The notes under the pieces are model-generated. The model searched no databases. It saw nothing but the letters and a program-made list of their open reading frames with translations, and was not told the origin of the DNA. Positions 49,901-61,900 of a stretch of DNA of 64,000 nucleotides are shown piece after piece; positions within the stretch are counted from its first letter, which is position 1, and each line of letters begins with the position of its first letter. The stretch comes from Limnomonas spitsbergensis. Taxonomy: Eukaryota > Chlorophyta > Chlorophyceae > Chlamydomonadales. Location: contig JAYJMM010000113.1 in the NCBI GenBank assembly GCA_037349105.1, positions 806,001 to 870,000 on the forward strand, written 5' to 3'. Both the position numbers and the translations under genes were made by a program.

Positions 49901-52900
49901 CAAGCAGGCAGCCAATAAGCGACTGGGCCGATGCTGCCGCCCAGATCAAACGAGCAGACAAACCTTTGCTGGATTTCCCCTTTCATCGGGCCGCAATGTG
50001 CCTCAATCCTATCGAATCCACGTTCCTTGCCTTCTATGATCTGCCCAGTCGGTTTAAGCAGTGTCCAGGAGGGAGGAGTGGACACCTTGCCTGAGATATC
50101 TCACTAGATGCCTCACTTCCCAGCTCCCGCTCATGTCATCCTGGGAACCTACACAGGCTACTTCCATGCAGTACAACTGTGAGTCGTACCTTGACAGTAC
50201 GACTGTGAGCCGCACCTTGACAGTACGGCTGTGAGCCATACCTTGGCACTCGGCAGTACAACTGTGAGCCACATCCCGGCAGTACCTTCTCACCCTCCAC
50301 GTGCCCCCACAGCTCCTGCCTGAGAGCCGCCATAAGGCTCAGGCAGTAATCCTCTCCAGAACCGTACCTCAGCAGTACGACTACGAGCCGTACCCCGGCA
50401 GTACAGCACTATATGCTCACCCTCAGTGTGCTCCCACAGCCCCTGTGTGAGCGCTGCCATAACACTCAGGCCGTGGTCCTGCTCCAGAACCGCGGCACAA
50501 GCGAGCACCAGCCCCACGCATCGCGCAACGTCCAGCAGGTCGGAGGCCGAAGAGAGTGGGGCCAGGGCGCGCTGAGTCACCAGCCGGCTGCACATGTGGG
50601 ACTCGTTGTCCGCCCACTGGGGGGAGGGAGGAGGAGGAGAGTATTGGAAGAAATGCTTGGGGAATGGGGAATGGGAAGGAGGAGCATGGGCGCGCTAAGT
50701 GACCAGCCGGCTGCACATGTGAGACTCATGATCAGCCCACTGGGGGGAGGGGGGAGGCAGAAAGATACTGCTCATTATATAGGAGGCTTTGGCTAAAATC
50801 CAGGTACAGTACGGCCTATGGCTCAGGGGCCTAGTGCTGCAAGGCTACTTGGGCTTCTGGCCATGGGCTGGTCAAGGTTTGGTTTGAAGTGGCCCAGCTG
50901 TGGTCACCCAGCAGCTGGTTAATACAATCTGGTAGGTGATACAATTTAGACAAGGTCGAGAGAGGTATGAGGTGGGATGTCATGGGGGCATAGGGTATGG
51001 GGACAAGGGGACTGGAACGAGCATGCAAAGCCCCCCTTTTGTATCAGTCAATGCACCTCTCTGGTACTAAACCCCCAAATATGAGAATGGGTGACTTTCT
51101 CACATGTGATGACAAAGACAATTTACATGGGGGTTTTCATGGCGGCAGCTCCCACCTTGAACCCTTAAGTACGGAAGCAAGTATGTAGTATATGCGACAA
51201 GGGTGATTGCCTTTACATGCGTCCCCCAGTGCGTTCCATTTGGCTATTTCCTTTTGTCCGGACATGCAACGCTCACCTACCTGTGTGAGCAGTCCGTACA
51301 CCTCTCTGGTGTTAGACCCGAAGACCGCCTCCAGGTCATCAGCAGCAGCCCCTATCTGTCAGCGGACAATCACTTATCATTATTGAAACAGACGGACCAG
51401 TGTTACAGCCTTCCGTCAATGTGAATCATTGAGCATTATTCAAACAGACTGACCAGGCCCTCCTTCAATCAGAGGACAAGCATCGGGCATTATTCAAACA
51501 GACAGATCCGAGCAGCACGGTTTTCCATCAGCATCAGCATCAACCACACTGCCCGGCCAAGACGGCCCTTAAACAGGATTAACACGAGCTTTCAACGCCA
51601 GGAAACCCCTCAGAGGCAAAGCAAATCAAAAATGTTTTTATAAAAGCAAATCAAACATTTTCATCACATCAGGGAATGGGCTTCACGTCATCACAAGTAC
51701 AAAATGTGAGGTTAAATAACGCCCTGTCTGTGTACGGAGCTTGTCTGCCTGCAGATACTCGGATTTAGGGTTGAGGGTTGCAGAAACTCGGGTTAAGGGT
51801 TGAGGGTTGCAGATGCTCGGGTTTAGGGTTTAGGGTTGCAGATACTTGGGTTAATGGTTTAGGGTTACAGATACTCGGGTTTAGGGGTTGGGGTTGTAGA
51901 TACTCGGTTTAGGGTTTATGGTTACAGATACTCGGGTTTAGGGTTTAGGGTTGCAGATACTTCGGTTTAGAGTTTAGGGTTGCAGATGATCGGGTTAAAG
52001 GTTTGGGGTTTAAGGCTGCAGATACTCGGGAATTCATTTTTGACATGTAAGCAGTTGCGCAACAGCATTCAGCATACCGTACATGCTTCCCTTCTATCAT
52101 TGACATGGATTTAAGCACTACTAAGCATTGCCAGTTTTGTAGATTTGCTTTGACTTCCCTCATAATCAGCATTGTTTGGGGTTAAGGGATCGATGAATTT
52201 GAGAATCAACGATTTTCAGTGGGGATTTAAGAGTTTTTGTCGACAGTTTTTCCTGAGGGGAGCATTCAAATAAATCATGATATTATGCCCAAGGGAAGGC
52301 AAATTAAATGTATGGCATGTTCAAAGAACAAGGAAAATGCCGTGCTGCCTGTCCTTTACAAAAAAATGGTACGCATTTGGGCGTGCCTGTCCTTTTACTG
52401 TATAACTGCTTTCAGTCCGCTCAAAATTAATGGCTTCGGCAGAATGCCTCTCCAACTCTCTAAAGACGCGGAGAAACAGCGGCCTTGCTTAATCGCTGCA
52501 AGACTGGCCCATAAGATTTCCACAGCTGCATCATGTTAAATTATAAATACTGGTATCTGAAGGTTCACGTGAATGTGAAGCTTTTACTGTCCAGTGGGGT
52601 ATCACATCTGATGCATGGGACAGGTGCCCGCAAACCGGTGTGAGCGAATAATAAACCAAGACAAGGAGCTTGGAACAGCGCTTCCCTGCCTGGGAAGGAA
52701 ACCACCTCGAAACCCCAGACCAATGGTGTGGAAATGAAGCCCCTGGTGCAGAAGATGAGCTCCAGTCACAAATCATGGCATGCGTGCAATCGAGTTAAGT
52801 TGAGCAGCACCTACTAAATTAAAAAGTTGAAAGACAAGGATACAAGAAAGGTATACTGCATACTAGGTGACGGGTTCAAGCATAACAGAGGATAGTCGCC

Positions 52901-55900
52901 CCCATTGATGGCATAAAAATATAACACAATATTAAACTGATAAATTAAGAGTGGTAATTTCAAGTGGCTTACTCGTCCCGCCCATCAACAAAGGACCGAG
53001 CGTGACCGAGCTTTCTGGACTAGGATTAAATTATTCCCGATCCTGCTCCGCAAAATGTAATGCTGTCCAAACCTCAACTCACAAAATTCCGTGAATCTGT
53101 GCCTCCCCTCACCTGCAAGAAGGTGTGCTGGGCCAGGCAGCAGCCATACTGCATCCCGTCTTCCTCGCTGGCGGCTGCAGGCACATTTAAAATCCCAGGA
53201 TTCAAAATCCAAATCCCAAAGATCCCGAGTACGCAAGGCAATACCTTCCAACCCTCACTAAAACTGGCTTCAGAACCTCATTTCCCTCAGCAGCACCCGC
53301 CTAATGCACTACCCAGCACCATCCCCGCCATCCCACCCTCCCAATGAGTATCCCCAAGCAAACCCCAGACTATCCTCTCTGCACACATATGTATCCCCAG
53401 CCTATCCTCCCTCCAAACAAGGGTCAAGGGGTCTAGGTTAAGGGCTTGAGGTTTAGAGGGGGCTGTTCTAGGTTCCGGGTTTAGGGTGCAGCACTGAGCA
53501 GACCCAAGTATCCCCCAGCATGCCCTCTCTTCCCCTTCCCCCCAACCCCTCCCTCTCCTACTGAGCACACCCAAGCATCCCCCAGCCCACCCTCTCCTCC
53601 ACAGCCCACCTGACCCAGCTTACTTGAGCACTGCCACAGCCTGCTCCTGCAGCACGAGTGAGTGGCATGCCAGCAGGTCCGACGCGGCCCTGCAGGTCCC
53701 TGTCTCACTAAACACACCTATCGCCCACCTGACCAGGCCCTGATCACATTTCACTGGGTGCACCACTTGGTGCAACTCATCGACAGGGAACAAAAGCTTA
53801 AGGCATTGTACAGTTTATGTAAGCCTTTCAATCGTTAACATCTGCACTGCACATCCCTTTTTTACGACCTGGGCACCGCTACCAGGCTCTCCTGAGCACT
53901 GCCATGGCCTGCTCCTGCAGCTAAAGCCAGTCTCAGGCCAGCAGAAAAACAAGTCCTGACAGATCCCCCTCACACTTCACACACCCCATGCCCACCTGAC
54001 GAATAGTGTTTCAGCAGCGCCACCGCCTGTTCCTGCAGCTTGAGCGAGTGGCAGGCCAGCAGGCACGACGCAGCCTGGCAATCCCCAGCCAGCAGCGCCA
54101 GGTAGGACACCGCTGCCCGCACCTCTGACGTGCTGGCGCCCGGGAGGTTCAGCTGGGACTCTAGCTGAGACACAAGCGCCTGCATGCAAAATAAAAATAA
54201 ACACAAGCGTGCCGTGACATTATAAAAATAAACGCAAGGGTAACAATAAAAAAATAAACACAAGCGTATCATTATAAAAGCTACCCGCCTCCCTGGCACC
54301 CCTTCCCTAGCATGCTTGCATCCATTTGTGCACCTCTCATGCATTAGCACCTGGAGGGTTCTACTGAGGTACCAGCTACGACACAAGCGCCTGCACGCAG
54401 AATAAAAAGAGCGCACAGGCTTATCAGTACAAAGCACCCCCCCCCCTCCCTGGCACGCTTGCATCCATTCTTACACCTCTTATACACTAGCACCTGGAGG
54501 GTTCTGTGGGGGAACCAGCAGCGACATCAGCGTACGCAAGCAGCATCGAATCAAAGAAGAGTTCAAGTACAGATACCCCCCCCCCCCCTCGCCTTGGTGC
54601 AATTGCACCTCTGTCTGTCTGTCTGTCTGTATGCATGCATCTTCAATGTGCCCGAGCCCGGGAGATTCAGCTGGCACTCTAGACGAGGAGTCAGCGCCTG
54701 CAAGCTGCGTTGAAAGAAACAGCGCTCAAGTGCCTACCCCCCCCACTTCTGACACACTTGCATCTATTCATGCATCCCTGATGTGCCGGGACCTGGGAGT
54801 GCCAGCCTTGTTTAGGGCTTAGGGTTAGGGTTTAAACCCCAAACCCCTGATCTGCCAAAACCTGGGAGCTTCAGGTGGGAATCTAGCTGAGACACCAGCA
54901 ACTGCAAGCCATGTACAATGAATGGTCAGTCACAAGATGTTAACCCCCTCCCCCCCACACACACCTGGCCCACTTCCACCTCCTCATGCCCCCCCCCCCC
55001 CCCCCCCCCCCCCGCCTATCCCTCCAGCATCTGCCTGCAGCATACAAAATAATAAAATCAAGTTGTAATTACAACAAATCCCCACACACACCTGGCCCAC
55101 TTGCACCTCATCATGCCCCCCCCCCCCCCCCCCCCCGCCTATCCCTCCAGCATCTGCCTGCAGCATACAAAATAATAAAATCAAGTTGTAATTACAACAA
55201 ATCCCCACACACACCTGGCCCACTTGCACCTCATCATGCCCCCCCCCCCCCCCCCCCCCCCCCTCCCCCATCCCTCCTTGCCTGCTGATAGGCCTCCTGC
55301 ACCTGTCAGAGGCATCAGCACACAAACAAACAAGCACCTCCTACGCCCCTAAACCCTCCTCCGCCCCTGAACCCTTCTACGCCCCTTAACCCTTAACCCT
55401 TTTCATGCCCCTAAACCCGCCTACGCCCCTGAACCCTAAATCTTTGTATGCCCCTTCACCCTAAACCCTTCGTAAGCCCCTAAACCCCTGTCCACTGTTC
55501 TCCTACCCCTCCAGCTCCCTTGTGTCTTTCGATGCCCCCACCTGGCCCACTCATATCCGAGCTTACATCTTTAAATATTGTGAAATGCAGCTATTCAATC
55601 ACACCCTCAGCACCAACGACGGCAGCGTGCATCCCCATGTGAGGAGCAGAGAACAGAACAAGCCATGGCAGCCTTCCTTACGCTACGGCCAAACGGGTGG
55701 CTTCTATATCCACACCCCAGCGCATGTCACTTTTTGTTTACAGACATCAAGTAGCGGGATTGCGATCCTCATTAGAGGGAGTTCCCATCCGAGGGAGGGA
55801 GGAAAAGGGGGAGAGAGAACAGCCGGCAGAAGAAAATGCAGCAATCACTCACTCAGGACCACCAGCCGGCAGCCGCAGTGTGCATACCCAATACCCATGT

Positions 55901-58900
55901 GAGGAAAAGAACAGAGATCAAGCAATGGGCTTATAATCCCCATTAGAGGGTTGAGAGTTTAGGGGCGTTTTTTAAATCAAGCAATGGGATTAAATTGCCC
56001 ACTGGAGGGAGGGAAAAGGTAAGAGAGAACAGCCAACAGAAGAGAAAGGAGGACGAGGAGAGCAGGAAAGCATTCCCAATCAAGGGGAGAGGGGGGCGAA
56101 GCGAGGGGGAAAGTTGAGAGTAGGCAGCAGAGGGAGGGACAACAGCTGAGAGGAGGGAGAAATGTGTGTGTGGATAAACAGCTAAGAGGTGCAAAAGGAG
56201 GGCGAGGAGAGCAGGAGAGCATTCCCAACCAGAGGGGGGGGGGGGGGGGAGCGGGGGAAAACAGATGAGAGGATGCAGTGAAGAGAGGGAGAACAGCTGA
56301 GAGGAAGGAAAACAGCTGAAGCAAGAACACAAAGTAAACTTAGCAAGATGTGGACAAGGAGAGCAGGTAAACCACTTCCAACGTGCTCCCCCCTTGCCCC
56401 TCGAGCCCGCCAGCCTGCTTGACTCCCTAAATCTTCTTCTGCATGCTCCCCACTTGGCCCTCGTGCCCACCAGTCTGCTTGATTCCAGCACCGACTCCAA
56501 GCGGCCCTTTGATGCTGCCACATCATATCCAGCTTCCTGAAGGGCCGCCTGATCCCGCACCAACACCTGCAGGCAGTTGGGGGAGGGAGGGAGGGCAGGG
56601 AGGTGGAGCATTGGCAGGTCGCTTATGGAGCAGGCTGCCTGAAGAGCTGCAAAGTTCACCACAGACATCTGCAGTGTTTCTGTTTTCGGCTACGAGCCAA
56701 CCTTCAGCGAGCCGCCCCGCGGCCGCCGAAGGCCCAATCAAGACCAAACCAGGACCGGCATACGGCTGGTGCCCAAGGCAGATTAGCTGGCCACAGCTGG
56801 GGCCTCTGGCCTGAGGGCAGAGTGTAGCTGACGTGTAGCTGAGTCAAGAAAAAAGAAACACTGGACATCTGTCAGCAAGGAGCAAGGGAGGCCCGGCAAA
56901 TCAACAGCGGGTCATCCCAAAAGCAGCATGCACATGGAATGGATGGCAGTGGCACGCACGCATTGCCCAAACCTTGTGATTCGGCCCCTCCCCTCTTGAC
57001 CCAGCTATCCATTTACCCCTTCCTCCCTCGCCCCCCATCATTCCTCACCTGCAGCATCATCTCCCCCGCTGAGAGGATGGTACATGCAGATGCAACGTCA
57101 CGCTCCTCCACAGCCGCTTCCAGGTCAGCCAGCAACTGACGCAACATCCAGGGTTTAGGAGCAGGTGCGGGTTCGGGGGCAGGTATATCAAGTGTCTACG
57201 GGCAAGTGAACCTAGGGTGTAGCTTTGGTCTAGGCCTAAGATTACATGTGATGTCAACGAAGGTTTAGCGTTCAGGGTGTAGGGTTAGCCGAAGATTTAG
57301 GGAGTTACTTTGGCATAGGGTTTGGCATGATGCCAGCGGAGGCTAAGCGTTTTGCATTAGATGGAACAAGGCTGGGCGTTGTTGGTGCAGCCTTTGGTTT
57401 GTGGGTCAATCACGAATTGAGTGAATGGTGATGACCTCGCCACGCTGAATGGATCTAGGAGAGTGAGCTATGAAAGCTTTATCTTCAAGACTACATCAGT
57501 ACAACACACCACTCAACACCACATCAACCCCCCACAGTCACATTCACACACACATCCACACCAACATCGCACTCACATTTACACCAACACCACACTCACA
57601 CGTTCACACCAAAATCACACCTGACAGGTCTGACAGCAGGTCTTCCTGCACTGGGTGTCTGACTGTACCTTTCCAGTGAAAAGATCCTCCTTCAGAGCCA
57701 CACAGTCAACATACTCCAGAGCCACCACATCACACCATACCATCACACCATATCACACCATCACACACATGTCTGCGAGCACCTCTCCAGTGGAGCCATC
57801 CTCCTACTGCGCCACACAGTCAACGTGCTCCGGTGCCACCACAACACATCACATCACATCAAACCATACCATCACACCATCACACACATGCCTGTCAGTA
57901 CCTCTCCAGTCGAACCATCTTCCTCCAGAGCCACACAGTCAACATCGTCCGGAGCCAGCGAGGAAGCTGCATGTACGCCGGTGACCGTGGTGTGGATGCC
58001 AGAGAGGATGCAAGCCGAGACACCGGAAGACGGCCGGGCACGAGCGGGCTTCTGGTCCGGGACCTGCGAGGGGGAGAAGAAAGGCAGAAAATAGGCGTGC
58101 TCCCGGGGACTGTGTTGCAGCAGATGCGCAAGAGGGTGCAAACGGGGACATTAAAAGGACTTCCGGGGGGCCCTGGAGGGGGTTTGAGGGTCTGGCACCT
58201 GCGTTTGAAACACGCCCGTTATTTTCTGTATTATTTTGCTCTGCCGCCATGCTTGCCTTTTCTTTGCTGCCGGGTCTAACGCCTGTCCCTGCCTCTGGAC
58301 CCCAGTGTTTCTCCTCTCACAGCATACCACCCTTGACAAGCCATTGGGCAGCCACCACTGGGCTGCTGGGGACCGAATCTTGACCGGCCTGCAGCCCGTG
58401 ACCCAAGCAACAGGGCTTGCTGCACCAGTCCCCTCCTGGCCATGGTCCATGATGTAGCTAAACTGTAGCTGAAGCACCCTAGGGTAAACAATGTTGAGCC
58501 CTTTTGATCAGGGTCCATGAGTGGCAGAAAATTTGACAAGTACTGCCTTATGCATAGCGCCACAATGGTATTCGCAGGCTGCTATCAGGGGGCCCAGGCA
58601 TCATGCAGCTCATGCACTTCATGCCATGCCAAGGGGCCATGCAAGGACATATGCCATGCCCAGATGACATGCACTCCCCAGAAATAACGTAACAATCCTG
58701 GAAAAGACCAGTGCCCTCGCTCACTAAAACCAGGGTTTAGGGTGAGGGTTAACGCTAACTCACTGCCACCAGGGTTTAGGGCTGAGGGTAAAGGGCTTAA
58801 GGTTCAGGCTCCCTCACAACAACCAGAGTTTAGGGCTTAGATTTGAAGGCTTAAGTTTCAGGATCCCTCACCATGGACAGGGTTAAGGGTTCAGGGTCCC

Positions 58901-61900
58901 TCACCGCGGACAGGGTTGAGGGTTTAAGGACGGGGTTCAGGGTTCAGGCTCCCTCACCGTGGCCAGGGTGCGCGCCTTGCCCAATGCCTGCGCGACGGCC
59001 TCAGCACCCTGCACGCACACCCTCAGCTCCGAAACCGCTTGGTCCATCTGTGGGATAGCCTGCGACACCAGGAGGAATGCCTTGTGGTGCTGGTGGACGC
59101 ATGTGCGGATCTGAAGCGGTTGGGGACAGGGAGACACGAGAGTCATGGGGGAGGGGAGAAGGGGAGAGGAGAGGAGAGGAGAGGGGAGTATAGTGGGACA
59201 TTATGAGAGGGGAGGAGGGGGGGGGGGGGGGGGGGGGGGTATGGTTGAACAGTGCAAGACACCATTGTGGTGCTGGTGGACGAACATGCACAGCTGGAGC
59301 AATTGGGGACAGTGGGCGCTGGAATCGGGGGGGAGGGGAGAGGGATGTATGGTGGAAAAGTACAACAGAGCCTTGTGGTGATAATGGAGACAGGTGCAGA
59401 TCTGGTGTGACAGGGGACAGAGGCATGTATATCAGGGGGGGGAGGAGAAGTACGTTGGCACAGTGCAACAGAGTCTTATAGTGCTGGTGGAGGTAAGTGC
59501 GGATCTGGAGCAACAGGGGACAGGGAAGCAGGAGAGTCAGGGGGAAGGGGAGGGAGGGGGGCAAGAGGTAGGGTGAAAGAGGACAACAGAGCCTTGTGGT
59601 GACAAAGGAAGCAGGTGCAGATCTGGAGACAGGGGGCAGGGAGGCGCGTGAATCAGGGGGGGAGGGGGAGTTTGGTGCCGCGATACGGGATGATGTTTCC
59701 TTCGATGCGTTTTAGCTACAATTCGCCTACTAGGAGGGGACTAGTGCAGCAAGCCCTGCTTGGGACCCCAGCCATAGGCCAATCGAGGTCGTGATATTGG
59801 TGGCAGCTGCTGTGCAAAGGCTTCAAAGGAGCATCTTTTCAGGCTGGGCCTGGGTGTAGCTTATGCTCAAACCCGAACCCTGGTGGCATCTTCTGCTCAA
59901 ACCCTAAACCATAGGCCCGGGCGATAGCTCCTGTGCAAACCCTAAATCCTATACCCGGGTCGCAGCTTCTGCCCAAATGCTAACCACTAGGCCATCATGT
60001 CAGCTCCTGCTCGAGCACTTAACTCCAGGCCCTGCAGCTCCTGCCCCTGGCCCTGCCCCTCCTGCTCCTGCAGCTCCTGCACAAGCACTTCACTCCAGGC
60101 CCTGGCGGCTGAGTCTGCCTAAGCCCTTAAAGTTAGACCCTGGTGGCAGCTTCTGCGCAAACCCTAAACCCTAGGCCATGGTAGCATCTGCTACTCAAAC
60201 CCTATGCCCTGACAGCAGCTTCTGCGCAAACTCTTGACCCTATGCCCTGGTAGCAGCTGCTACTACTCAAACCCTCAGCCCCATTGACAGCTTATGCTCC
60301 AGCCCTTAACACAAGGCCCTGGTGGCAGCTGCTGCTCAAACCCTAAAACCTGATGGCAGCTTCTGCTCCATCGCTTGCCTCTTGGTCACAGTGAGCCTTG
60401 AGCGCGGTGAGCTCTGCTGCCCCACCCTCCGCACCCTTACTGGAGAGGCCCCTGCATCATGTCACGACAGGTGGTGGGATGGTGGGTGGGTGAGCACTGA
60501 TTGCTTTTGATGTTTCTGCTGCAACAGGTTGCGGGACAACAGGTTGCGGGACAACAGGTTGCGGGACAACAGGTTGTGGCATGGTGGGCGGGGTGGTGGG
60601 TGGGTGGGCACTGATTGTTATAAGATGTTTCAGCTACTGTTCAGCCACATCACCGCCAATGGCCCAGTGGGCCTAGTGCAGCAAGGTGCATGCCGCTTGG
60701 GCCTCTGGCCATGAGTTGGTTAAGGATTGGTTTACAGTGGCCCAGCGGTTCTTACCCATCACCCCCTAATTGTGGGGAGGGTAAGCCCCCCCCTCCACGT
60801 CAGGCTTGTCCCACCAAGTTACTTGTGCCTCCCGTAAGCCTGACAAAGGTTGTATTTTGTGCGCTGGAATAAACACTGGTGGTGGGTGGGTAGGTAGGTA
60901 GACAGGCCATGGCAGATGGTGATGGTGGGTGGGTGGGTGGGTAGACAGGCCATGGCAGATGGTGGTGGTGGTGGGTGGGTGGGTGGGTAGGTGGGCAATG
61001 GCAGATGGTGATGGTGGGTGGGTGGGTAGACAGGCCATGGCAGATGGTGGTGGTGGTGGGTGGGTAGGTGGGCAATGGCAGATGGTGATGGTGGGTGGGT
61101 GGGTGGGTAGACAGGCCATGGCAGATGGTGGTGGTGGTGGGTGGGTGGGTGGGTAGGTGGGCAATGGCAGATGCTTTTCACTGGACAGGTACGTGGGCTT
61201 ACACCGAGATTACCAGCTAAATGTTTTAGAAAACGGTAAAACAAATGGCTCGAAAATTAGAAAGCGAAAAGCTTTCAAACATAAATCCCTGTACCATGTT
61301 TTTTTTCTTGTGTTGAGCTTGTAATCCCTATGGTCTTTGTACCAGGCGGCTGACCTGCAGCCAATACTATTATTTTTTTACTGCGCACCAGACCACCTTC
61401 TGGGGGCTGACAGGCGGCCACCACTGGGCTTTTTGTTACCAAAGCGAGGCCCGCTTCCAGCCAGCGACTCAAGCAGCAGGGCAAAAGGATCTGCATCAGG
61501 ACCCCTAGGCTGCAGGCTGGGAGGCGCTGAAGTGTGGCTCAAGTGCACTCAAACTGGACTGTGCTAGCCCACGCCGAGGATGCCCTGTCCATGGGCGGAA
61601 TTTAAGGTGTACCCTGAACAGGTTCTTGGTTGTTGAAAGCTGAAATGGGACATCACCTTCAATCAGGGGTGGGTGAAAAAGTGACTGAAGTGGCCCTGTC
61701 GGCAGCATTGCCTCGCATTCATGACCAGGGCTGCTGGAATTCTGTACTGTTTATCGAGGGTGCATCAGCTTCATCACCGCTTCCGGCCAAAGGGGGGGGG
61801 GGGGGGGGCTGGGTGACGCAAGATGCCTGATGCTTGGGCAGCAGGCCGGTGAAGGTAACGTCCTCATCAGCCCCTGAGGGCGGTAATTGCTCATGTGCAC

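Noticed and set aside
60766..61244. Pro/Thr/His-rich proteins on the minus strand
   Set aside because: Artefact of the GGTGGGTGGGTAGG array.
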